Source: Folioceros fuciformis (lineage: Eukaryota > Anthocerotophyta > Anthocerotopsida > Anthocerotales). From it: a stretch of DNA of 32,416 nt. The DNA lies in NCBI GenBank assembly GCA_049999805.1, contig JBNGIO010006356.1, forward strand, positions 410,198-442,613, read 5' to 3'. The position numbers were made by a program, and so were the translations under genes. Shown piece after piece: positions 23,201 through 32,117 of the stretch (the first letter of the stretch is position 1; each line of letters opens with the position of its first letter). The notes under the pieces were generated by a model, which was not told the DNA's origin, did no database searches, and saw nothing but the letters and a program-made list of their open reading frames with translations.

Positions 23201-23294
23201 GAGCGTAGCTGCTGCTTGCCAGAAACACAGCTCCGTACTGCCAGGACGAGCGAACGTTGCTCTGCACTACCATTCCGTCAGCTTTGAGTTCTGA
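20236..23294 (+). CDS. FRO: Ferric-chelate reductase / FRO-family NADPH oxidoreductase
   Basis: FRO proteins pass electrons from NADPH through FAD and two hemes across a membrane to reduce ferric or cupric chelates (family knowledge). Exons: 20236-20407, 20524-20911, 21043-21280, 21421-21748, 21860-22121, 22234-23009, 23122-23294. Phases agree; 2337 bp encode 778 aa ending in TGA. The N-terminus has a hydrophobic segment from about residue 8. Heme-ligand candidates are the spaced pairs H235/H249 (RYHIWVGY, LVHGVIYY) and H310/H323 (GTHQLYILF, MLHIG). The FAD motif HPFT is at 398-401, the NADPH glycine motif GGSGLAPF at 472-479, and the C-terminal VMVCGP at 738-743. Two extra hydrophobic segments within the NADPH domain (WGHLAVVLASSLGFLLIWGL and NLLAMVLGVVVFGGA) are a plant FRO hallmark. 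The last acceptor was set at the AG of 23120-23121 because an earlier AG at 23107-23108 gives an immediate stop. Target membrane and metal cannot be read from sequence. A relic of a second copy lies downstream. Confidence 0.94.
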
Positions 23295-23689
23295 TCTCAT
23301 CCAGAAGATCGGAAGTTCTGCTGAACAATGATTCTTCCACCACGTTATGTAGAAAAACGACAATTCCTGCCACCCAGCTGATCAACATCGACCCTGGTAT
23401 ACCTACTAGGTGCATCCACATGCCAATACCATGTACATAGGAGGATTGGATGCTTGGATCGATACTTGGATTGTTAAGTACCTGTGTACTGGTGTAAGTA
23501 CTTACAACTTCAATAGAAATCATCTTCTTGTTCGTCCCTTCATCCAGTTCCCTTCCTGCTACTCAGCACTTGATAGTGCACAGTTCTAGACGGGGCAGAC
23601 GTCTCGAAATCCCGGCAGGCGGCGAGGCCGGACCTACACATGCTATTACTGCATCTCGTGGGCAGTACGGGCCAATCGGAGCAGCTCTT
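23295..23689. other. FRO 3' flank; no gene seen
   Basis: The stretch between the FRO stop codon and the start of similarity to the FRO 5' region should contain the FRO 3' UTR. No canonical AATAAA was seen and no coding potential is supported. Confidence 0.55.
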
Positions 23690-23978
23690 TGGCCTCAGGG
23701 TCAGCGGCGGGCCCCGGATCCCGGATTTTCTCGACGGGATTCCAGCTACAACCATAGGTATGCGGCGTTCGATTTATTGCAGATTGCAAGTTCTGACCCT
23801 TTCAGCACTGAGGACGGGCCTGTTGAGGTGATGGATGCTTGGGGTTACGGTGTACATGTCCTTTCGTGCAGCATCGTGGGAGGTGGTGTTCATGGATCCG
23901 ACTGCTGTTATTGCGATGCTGACTCCGATCTACCTGCAGCTCATCAAGTCCGGATCCGAAGAGCCCACGAAACTGTAA
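23690..23978 (+). pseudogene. Truncated duplicate of the FRO gene (5' flank plus start of exon 2)
   Basis: 23690-23706 matches the intact FRO upstream sequence at 20084-20100 exactly over 17 bp. A segment at 23721-23746 resembles the sequence around the FRO start codon but lacks the ATG and exon 1 coding sequence. After a cgtgcag acceptor, 23872-23978 reads ASWEVVFMDP...AML then YLQLIKS. This parallels intact exon 2 (ASWQLVFMAP...AML, YLQLIKF) starting at 20524, with well over half of bases identical for about 77 bp. The frame then diverges and stops at TAA 23976-23978. No later FRO exons follow. It is best read as a partial tandem duplication that lost function; a short novel peptide gene is less likely. 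Confidence 0.75.
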
Positions 23979-24520
23979 CCTGCATTGCACTTCACAGTAG
24001 TGTAGTTTTGAGAGACAGATGTACGTCCCCATGATGTGGATTTTTGTATAGACGAATAGCAACCATCTTACAGGTTTGTAGATTCACACCCATTACCTGG
24101 ATGCTTGGCGAGCTCGAGTTCGGTGACTTAGCAAGGAGCTACCCTGGACTGAGGAAGAAGAAATACTAGCCTGTCCGACGTGAAGGACAGTGAAGGCGAG
24201 CTCAGGACTGGCAGTGGGGATATTTGTGGTACAGGAATTGGAATTGAAGAAGCAGGATCGGACGTGGCATATGAACTGTTCATGCAATGACCAAGCAGAG
24301 CACGATGCATGTGGATTTCATCCTGTCAAAGTTTCACTCGCCCCGGACACTGGGCACACAGCTATAAGACAGGACGACCTCAATGGTCAGAGTAAATGTA
24401 CCTCGCATAGCAATTGCTGCGTGCATCCGAAGAACTAAGATCTCTACGGAAAACAAGATCCATGCTTGGACCTGATTACTATTATGATCGATAAAGGAAT
24501 AGGTACTATTGATATAAATT
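23979..24520. other. Unassigned sequence between the FRO relic and the minisatellites
   Basis: There is no further FRO similarity and no supported gene. Short open frames on both strands (for example 24190-24438 on the plus strand) lack recognisable motifs. Confidence 0.5.
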
Positions 24521-24610
24521 AGGTTTTAAATATGATAAGTTGGACATTCATACGATAGATTAGGTTTTAAATATGATAAGTTGGACATTCATACGATAGA
24601 TTAGGTTTTC
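24521..24610. repeat. 41-bp tandem repeat, about 2.2 copies
   Basis: Copies begin aggttttaaatatgataag at 24521 and 24562, and a partial third copy (aggtttt) begins at 24603. The first two copies are essentially identical, indicating recent duplication. Confidence 0.9.
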
Positions 24611-24768
24611 ATTGAATTGCAAGGTTGACTATTCACCATAATGTCATATATAAGTGTATGAGTACCTTTGTTGCATGTCTCAGAGGGCCACGATGTCTCA
24701 TTATGGTGGAATGGGAGGTTGCATAGTGTCTTCATTCCATAGTAGGAAGTGTGTTATCAATGTGCAGT

Positions 24769-25030
24769 GACCAAAGAGATTACAATCCACCATGAAGTGT
24801 GCACGAGGTGAGCTGGTGGGTTACAAGTGTCTTGTCAGTGTGCATGTGCCAATAAGTTATAAAGCATCTCATGATTGTGTGCGCAATGCCCAACAAGAAG
24901 TATTTCAAGTGACCAAAGAGATTACAATCGTGAGCTAGTGGGTTACAAGTGTCTTGTCAGTGTGCATGTGCCAATAAGTTACAAAGCATCTCATGATTGT
25001 GTGCGCAATGCCCAACAAGAAGTATTTCAT
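24769..25030. repeat. Large tandem duplication (about 142 and 120 bp copies)
   Basis: Copies start gaccaaagagattacaatc at 24769 and 24911. Both contain gggttacaagtgtcttgtca, caataagtta(t/c)aaagcatctc and gcccaacaagaagtatttca. The first copy has about 20 extra bases (ccaccatgaagtgtgcacga) that resemble the unit of the satellite further right. Confidence 0.9.
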
Positions 25031-25035
25031 TGGAT

Positions 25036-25557
25036 GTGTTGTGGAGAAGCTGTAAGTCTTCCAATTATTGTGCTAGAGGTGCTGAGAACTTGTTTCAAGT
25101 AGGTTATAATCCACTACAAATTGTTTTGTTCGTAACCTAACCGGTCCACATCGAAGTGTGTTGTTTGGTTATGTTGTGGAGAAGTTGTAAGTCTTCCATT
25201 TATTGTGCTATGCAGAAGCTGTAAGTCTTCCAATCATTGTGATTATTGTGCTGTGGAGAAGCTGTAAGTCTTCCAATTATTGTGCTGTGGAGAAGCTGTA
25301 AGTCTTTCAATTATTGTGATTATAATGCTGTGGAGAAGCTGTAAGTCTTCCAATTATTGTGCTGTGGAGAAGTTGTAAGTCTTCCAATTATTTTGGTGTG
25401 GAGAAGCTGTAAGTCTTCCAATTACTGTGCTGTGGAGAAGTTGTAAGTCTTCCAATTATTGTGCTGTGGAGAAGCTATAAGTCTTCCAATTATTGTTCTA
25501 GAGGTACTCAGATCTTGCTTCATGTAGATTACAATTCACTGCAAAGTGTTTTGTTTG
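25036..25557. repeat. 34-bp minisatellite, about 10 units, flanked by a 59-bp direct repeat
   Basis: Consensus pieces are tgtggagaagctgtaagtct followed by tccaattattgtgc. Ten units are seen between 25036 and 25500; most are 34 bp and two carry an extra att(at)tgtg-like insertion. The 59-bp segment after the first unit (25074-25132, beginning tagaggtgctgagaact) recurs in diverged form after the last unit (25499-25557). The array therefore appears to have grown inside a duplicated block. Confidence 0.9.
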
Positions 25558-25566
25558 TCTATAGTC

Positions 25567-26870
25567 CACCATGAAGTGTGTTGTTTGCGGTCCATCATGA
25601 AGTGACTATGTTGTTTATCATGAAGTGATTGTGTTGTTCATCATGAAGTGACTCTGTTGTTTGTGGTCCATCATGAAGTGACTATGTTGTTTATCATGAA
25701 GTGATTGTGTTGTTCATCATGAAGTGACTGTGTTGTTTGCGGTCCATCATGAAGTGACAATGTTGTTTGCCGTCCATCATGAAGTGACTGTGTTGTTTAC
25801 CGTCCATCATGAAGTGACTGTGTTGTTTGCGGTCAATCATGAAGTGACTATGTTGTTTGCCGTCCATCATGAAGTGACTGTGTTGTTTACCGTCCATCAT
25901 GAAATGACTGTGTTGTTTACCGTCCATCATGAAGTGACTGTGTTGTTTACCGTCCATCATGAAGTGACTATGTTGTTTGCCGTCCATCATGAAGTGACTG
26001 TGTTGTTTACCGTCCATCATGAAGTGACTGTGTTGTTTGCGGTCAATCATGAAGTGACTATGTTGTTTGCTGTCCATCATGAAGTGACTGTGTTGTTTAC
26101 CGTCCATCATGAAGTGACTGTGTTGTTTACCGTCCATCATGAAGTGACTGTGTTGTTTGCCGTCCATCATGAAGTGACTGTTGTTTGCGATCTATCATGA
26201 AGCGACTATGTTGTTTGCAGTCTATCATGAAGCGATTGTATTGTCTGCGGTCTATCACTTCAGTTGTCTGTGGTCTATCATGAAGTGATTGCATTGTCTG
26301 CGGTCCATCATGAAGTAGTTGTGTTGTCTGCAGTCCATCATGAAGTGGTTGTGTTGTCTACAGTCCATCATGAAGTGACTGTGTTGTCTAGAGTCCATCA
26401 TGAAGTGACTGTGTTGTCTAGAGTCCACCATAAAGTGATTGTGTTGTCTGCAATCCATCATGATTGATGGACTGTGTTGTTTGCAATCCATCATGAAGTG
26501 ACTGTGTTGTCTGCAATCCATCATGAAGNNNNNNNNNNTGACTGTGTTGTCTGCAATCCATCATGAAGTGACTGTGTTGTCTGCAATCCATCATGAATTG
26601 ACTGTGTTGTCTGCAATCCATCATGAAGTGACTGTGTTGTCTGCGGTCCATCATGAAGTGATTGTGTTGTCTGACGTCCATCACGAAGTGATTATGTGGT
26701 CTGCAGTCCATCATGAAGTGACTGTGTGGTCTGACGTCCACCATGAAGTGTGTTGTCTGCGGTCCATCATGAAGTGACTATGTTGTTTGCAGTCCACCAT
26801 GAAGTGTGTTGTCTGCGGTCCATCATGAAGTGATTGTATTGTTTGTAGTCCACCATGAAGTGTATTGTCT
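25567..26870. repeat. 30-bp minisatellite/satellite array, roughly 40 units
   Basis: The unit is about tccatcatgaagtgactgtg plus ttgtttaccg, repeated with a 30-bp period through most of the span. Units at 25720-26200 end mainly ttgtttRccg or ttgtttgcgg; units at 26300-26690 end mainly ttgtctgcag or ttgtctgcaa, so two subfamilies lie side by side. The edges carry shortened units (22-bp type, caccatgaagtgtgttgtct). The period is a multiple of three, so long open frames run on both strands (10-residue repeats VHHEVTVLFT on plus and MMDGKQHSHF on minus). I treat these as by-products of the repeat, not as genes. Confidence 0.95.
26529..26538. other. 10-N assembly gap inside the satellite
   Basis: Ten unknown bases interrupt one repeat unit, so the true copy number in this assembly is uncertain. 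Confidence 0.99.
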
Positions 26871-26879
26871 TTGTGCAGT

Positions 26880-27190
26880 GTGCGAGCAAGTTAAAATGTC
26901 TAATTGTGTGCTATGCCCATAACAAAAGTGTGTTGTCTGCATTGTTTGTCTATGTGGTGTTTGAGCAAGTTAGAAGTGTGTTCTCTATGTGTTCGGTGTG
27001 TGAGCAAGTTACAAAGCGTCTCATTCTATGTGTTGTCTACATTGTCTTGTCTGATGTGGTGTCCGAGCAAGTTAGAAGTGTTTCCTCTGTGTCTTCGGTG
27101 TGCAAGCAAGTTACAAAGCGTCTCATTCTATGTGTTGTTTGCAAGCAAGTTACAAAGCGTCTCCTTTTATGTGTTGATAAACATTGTGTT
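26880..27190. repeat. Degenerate tandem repeats with gagcaagttacaaagcgtct core
   Basis: The motif (a/g)gcaagttacaaagcgtctc or close variants occurs about four to six times (near 26884, 26965, 27003, 27067, 27105 and 27143), separated by tgtgttgtct-type spacers. The core resembles the left-flank duplication (caataagttacaaagcatct at 24970), so both edges of the 30-bp satellite derive from one repeat family. Confidence 0.8.
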
Positions 27191-29923
27191 CTGTGAAATA
27201 TTCTCGCCATCATCAAAAGGCCTGTTCGCTTCGAGCATGGTGAGATGTCCTCTCATACATTCCAGGGATACCCGAATTTGTCTGGAACCCCGTGCCTGCA
27301 CAGCCCGCAATGCCGGATGCCAACCTTGGTTGGCACGCACCAGAAGGATGGCTTGATACTCCCCAAGCATATCATTTCGGACACAGTTTGGCGGACCTTT
27401 GCAGACGATCAACTCTCCTGAGGAATTCAGGCTGTACTTGGCGGCATACCATCCTGCAGTGAATGCAGTGGACGCGCTGGCGACATTTGTCTGGCCTTGT
27501 GCCCGTTACACGTGAAGCAAAGCCAGTTTCAAGTGAAGGAGCTTTCAGTGGGGTCCGACGAAGAAGCAATGTTCCCGATGGAATTCAAAGGCACATTGTT
27601 AACGTTGGTAATCATGAGCTAGCGATGGTTCCCACTTGATCTAGACAAGAGAGGAACCAAGATACATCGAAGGTTGTTGGGTGTGGGCCTTTTTGTGGTA
27701 GACTTCAAATATACATGTGCAGGTTTCCCAGAGTCAGATTTGGTTCGAGGCTGGTGCCTGCGTACTTAGATAAGCAGGCAACTTAGGCATTTCTATGTAG
27801 CTGAAGACATTTGTTGCTTGGTATGCTGTTATAGTTACCAGGCTTTTAATGTTCAATTCGGAATTCCGAGCTAGAAGAATCTACTCAACCTTAATACAGC
27901 CGGACTGTACAGTTCTGTTAAGATGCCAGGAACTTGGATGGTATATATCCTGCGGATGTAATGCATATGTGGAGGCCACCGACAGCACTTCGAAACTTGT
28001 GTGGTATCTTGTTTTGATTCTAAGAATCAGATCATGCTGATTTCTTCACCTTCCAACCATGTTGTCATTGTCATCCTACCTGGCAGCTCCACTGTGACAG
28101 CCTGTGCTGAAGATGGATATGTACGTGACAGCTTTTCGGACTGATGCAGCCCTGGCCTGCTTTGGCCTTCTACCAGGCATTTCAGGAGAAATCAGATTTG
28201 AGCAACGGATGCCACTATATGCCTGCTGAATGTATGTGTTTGTGGAGAAGTGAGCCTGCATCATCAGACTTGTGAAATGAGTCCACCGGTGAGAGTTTTC
28301 TCTGTTTCGCCTGCAAGCGTCCCTAAGGTAAGCAAGAAATTGTTGGGACGTATCCATGGATGCTTCGACTTACATCTTCAGGGCCGGTTGTCTCCCGTAG
28401 GAGTCGTCCTCCCGTCTACTCCCATCCCGCAGTGTGGAAATCCTCCAGTGCTTCACTTCGATAACGGGATTGATCCAGGGCCACCACCATGACAGGTACG
28501 ATCCATTCTCAATATGCATTATCCATCTATACTGTGACACGACCACTTGTTATTGCACTTGCGACAATTTGCAAATAAGATTATTACAAGGTCAGGTAAG
28601 GAAAGCATCACGTCTTTCGAAACAGTTTCTGCCGCAGTTCTCCAAGCTCCTCACCCACCGCCCCCTCGCATCCTCTAGATCTCTTCCCGCCTTGGCCTCC
28701 CGTCCAGCCAACTCATCCTCTTCTCTCGAATATGGCCAGTTGGATTTACGCGAACGTGGTAGCGAGGGTCATATTTGGATAGAGATGAGCCTACAACTTA
28801 TCAAATCAGACTAGTCTGGCAGATGGAGGTCACAGATTCCTGCAGCAGTCCAGGCTTGCAAGCAAACACTCGCAAGCAACAGGGACCAATGCCTACAAGT
28901 ACACTAGGTGTGTGCATACTTCGTGTACCCAATTCCATGCTTGAATCCAAGTTGCTTCCAGAAGGTTACCGTAACGGGTAGGTCCACAAGCTGACTAGTC
29001 GAACCTGCCACATTTATAGGATTCTTCCTGCCATGCCACCAGAGAAACAGCAACCGGCTTCATATTCGTCAACATTCCTGCAGCGACGCATGCATACAAG
29101 ACACATTACTGAGGCTATCGCTGTAGAGAATCTGCAATTGTTCAGGCGCAAGCAAACCCAAACATTTGCACATTTTGTCCTGTGTGCTGTAAGCACCGAA
29201 ATCGGCTCAACAGGGTTCAGTTCTGGGTGGATATATGTGTGCATGCTCTGACCGGTGAAAGTGGCACACTGAGTCAAACACGTTTCTTGCAGGCATCCAT
29301 ATCTCCTGCGAACGAATGCTTCCTTCATGGCCGATGGCAGGAATAATTCGAAACCAGGGATGTGCTTAGTTCAGTTAACGTTTCCATCTAGGCTAGCTGA
29401 TGCCTTCACGCTGTCTCCATGGTAAAGTTCTCCTCATGCTCACAACGGAGAAGGTAGCCAGGATATCCATTATCTGTAACCAGCTGTTATGTCCCATACA
29501 AAATGTGGCAAAATTGGAAGAGTGTGTGTTTGGCGGGATTACTCAAAAACGTGGTGATAAAGAATGCCATTACTCATGTTCCCATGTTAAGCTTTTAAGC
29601 GTATTGGTGAGGGAACCCTGCATCGTCACAGCAACAATACAGCAGTAAGTCACTCAGTCCGTGACATACGTGTGCCTCCTGGAGGATTGCGGAACTGTGG
29701 ACGAACATCAGGTTGCGAACAACTCCAGAGACCGGCAGCTAGCCGTTTGAACGTGAAAGAAGTTAGATAACCTGGAACGCTGTCGAACACAAGAAAGTTT
29801 CAAGGGGGGCAGTGCACGACAAGAGGGAACAATCCACACTTACTTTCTAGTTCCTATCCAAGTTTCGGGAGCAAAAACATGTCCAAGTTTTTGTGCTTAA
29901 TGTGGTTCCTAGACACTAAGTTT
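27191..29923. other. 2.7 kb without a confident gene
   Basis: Composition is balanced and unlike the AT-rich flanks, so this could be old genic or regulatory sequence. Readings that look slightly protein-like include 27433-27520 (+), 28278-28326 (+, ATG to a gtaagc donor-like site), 28590-28814 (+) and 29032-29251 (+). None shows a family motif I recognise, and they could not be joined into a phase-consistent model. I call no gene here. Confidence 0.45.
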
Positions 29924-30444
29924 ACAACGGAAAAGAAGGAAGTGCTGCGCACGCCTGGGGAGGTTCTGGGCAGGGCTAGCGACCATGCCGCTGAGCAGGG
30001 AACCTACGTTTGGGAGGATAAAATCCTGTCGTCTGTTTTCGGGACCCAAGTCATTGTGCGTACGCCTGACCAGAAGTGAGACGAAGGAGGGAGCAAGGTG
30101 CTGTCCCAAATCCTGGCGTAGTAGTCACAGCGAAGGTCACCGAGGTTCAACCAAGAATGGCCATTGCTGACGTATTATGCGTTGGAGCTAGAGCTGTGAC
30201 CGACAAGTTCACAGGCATTGTTAGGCAGCAAGATGTTAGAGCAACTGAGATCGACAAGGTCGACATGCACGCATCGTTCTGCCCTCGTGACATCATACAG
30301 GCTGAAGTCCCTTCTCTAGGCGATGCTCGAGCGTATTACCTTTCAACGGCCAAGGACGAACTTGGTGTTGTTTCAGCCAAGAGCGATTCCGGCGCAGCTT
30401 TGGTACCCATCAGTCTCAAGGAGATGCAGTGCCTTTTAAGCAAA
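29924..30444 (+). pseudogene. CSL4: Intronless, frameshifted copy of exosome subunit CSL4 (probable retrocopy)
   Basis: CSL4 is an S1/cap subunit of the RNA exosome (family knowledge). The first frame (29924-30076) reads EKKEVLRTPGEVLG and GTYVWEDKILSSV, then hits TGA at 30077-30079. The next frame, from 30076, continues with QGAVPNPGVVV, the S1-domain stretch, RQQDVRATEIDKVDMH, SLGDARAYYLSTAKDELGVVSA and EMQC, the expected C-terminus. Joining the two parts implies one lost base near 30076. The position expected for the start codon reads ACG (29927-29929). No introns interrupt a family that is normally split in plants, and an A-tract follows at 30581-30590. The frame stays open past the family's usual end to 30624. 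A functional gene starting at the ATG of 29879 is possible only if the frameshift is a sequencing error. Confidence 0.8.
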
Positions 30445-30624
30445 GTAACAACAACAACTTTATTTATGTTCACTAAGGATGGAAGAACCATCATGGCGAG
30501 AGAGATAGTACAGAGTAAAAAAAGGTTTAAAAATCGAGTACACTTACGTACTTTTGAACAAGAGAAGCAGTATATGAGGGAAAAAAAAAAGCGAAGACTA
30601 CAAACGCGCAACGGAACCACCTAA

Positions 30625-31429
30625 AGTGGTAAAGGTAAAAACAATCTAGAGTCTCCGGCTATGTCCTCCATGCTGCCATCATAGTAATGATGCCCGCAAC
30701 CAAGGTTAGTTTAGGAAGTATCAATGTGATCCTCACACGTTAGAACAGCCTGTAATTTTCATGAAGAATTGACTGGCACATTTGAGAAAGAGAAAAGTGC
30801 GGCATTCAAGGATTGTAGTAATTCTTCAATAACCATTTTGTGTTTAGGGTTTAGTGGCATGGCATAAAAAATAAGTTTTGGGTTAATGACATGATGGAGA
30901 AAAATAAATTTAAGGTTTAATAACATGATGGAGAAACCAATTGTTTAGTTGGTTATTATTTGGTAATATACCAAAGGCCAAGGAGAAGTAGGATTATAAA
31001 GTGCCTACCATCGGTGCTAGGAGGCACTTCATTGAGAGTTCTTGGGGATTTTGCTTATATATGTGGGCTACCCAGCCATGCATTCTCGAATTGTTGATGT
31101 TTGTCTTATTCTAATAGACAGACATACTTTACCCCTGCTGTGTCTTTGTCTCCTGGAGGTTCTGTGGTCTATTGCATTGCTAGGTTGGGAGAATTTTCCA
31201 TCTTGATTTTCCCTATTCGCAGCCTTGGGCCTGCCTCTCTTAGGCAAACCCAACCCTTCTTGTAGTCTTGCTCTTTGTCATAGGCCAAGGACAATTCGTG
31301 GCTAGGTTGTTGATCCTGGGCCATAGGCCAAGGATATCATAGGCCGGCTGGTGCTTAGATACTTAGCTTTGTGGACAGGCTAGGTAGGCATGCAGCTATG
31401 TGGTTGCTGCGCGGCATAGTCCTTCATGT
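30625..31429. other. AT-rich spacer; possible 5' part of the retroelement remnant
   Basis: No gene is supported. Around 30840-30930 the phrases gggtttagtggcatg and aggtttaataacatgatggag recur in imperfect tandem. From about 31060 composition becomes more balanced, and the sequence may belong to the decayed element that follows. Direct repeats of cataggccaagga occur at 31281 and 31322. Confidence 0.45.
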
Positions 31430-32117
31430 CATAAGAAGGTGGTCTTTCGACTTCGTCATTTTCGATTTGGAGATTGGCAAGCTCTTCATGAAGAGGATGT
31501 ACTAGCAGCAAAATCTTGTGTGGAGTTAACTAAGGTTGACAAGGTTTGCCATGCCTCATCTAAAGTGTGTCTCAAGCGATGTCTCATGTTGGGCAAGAAT
31601 GGTGAATATGCTCAAGCTGCTAGAGCATTGTGCCCATAGTCGGCAACATCTGCGATTGAGAACACCATTGCTGCACTTCGTGCCCTTCACCCAGAGCCTA
31701 TAGTATTATAGCATAAGATCTTCTTGACCACATAGTCAAGGAGCCTTTTTGCTTGGATAGGGTTGTTTTTGGGCATGCACTTTCTTCTGCGCCGCAGCTC
31801 TCTTCAGGGGGTTTGTCTAGCATAGTTTATGACCATTTTCAAGATTATTTTTCTCTTAAGGACCCCTCAAGTGGTTTTTCAAAGCTTTACATACTACCAG
31901 CTATTATGGCTAGGGGCAAAGTTCCCAATCCAATCTCTCAAGTTCTGGCAGCTAATAGGCTGCTAGCATTGGAAAAGCCCACCTTAGAAGTGCGTCCTAT
32001 TGCTATGGGGGAGGTGTTTTTGCGCCTTTTTAGCCGAAGTATCGCAATTCAACTTTGGGAGCACTTCCAAGTGCATCTTGCACTCCACCAATTTGGGACT
32101 ACTACCCCAGGTGGGTG
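31430..32117 (+). pseudogene. Decayed non-LTR-type reverse transcriptase fragment
   Basis: The plus strand first reads a helical segment of the type that precedes such RT domains (RCLMLGKNGEYAQAARAL, then after a TAG stop at 31637-31639 TIAALRALHPEP). After a further stop and a frame change it reads LSSIVYDHF, ARGKVPNPISQVLAANRL, ALEKPTLEVRPIAMGEVFLRL and QFGTTTPGG. This resembles the RT N-terminal block (GKVP, RLIALxKP, RPIAxGE, RLxxR, QFGvgtpgG) of LINE-like retrotransposons common in plants, algae and fungi. A stop at 32116-32118 follows directly after TTPGG, before the YxDD catalytic block, which is absent. This is a truncated, inactive remnant. Confidence 0.75.

Noticed and set aside
25694-26200. 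158-codon open frames on both strands across the satellite
   Set aside because: The 30-bp period is a multiple of three, so one stop-free unit automatically gives long frames on both strands. There is no non-repetitive coding part, splice signal or known domain.
25036-26870. CRISPR-like regularly repeated units
   Set aside because: Units are contiguous tandem repeats without unique spacers, and the genome is a plant nuclear genome.
29014-29328. 104-codon minus-strand open frame
   Set aside because: No motif, no intron signals, and an equally good reading exists on the other strand; neither is supported.
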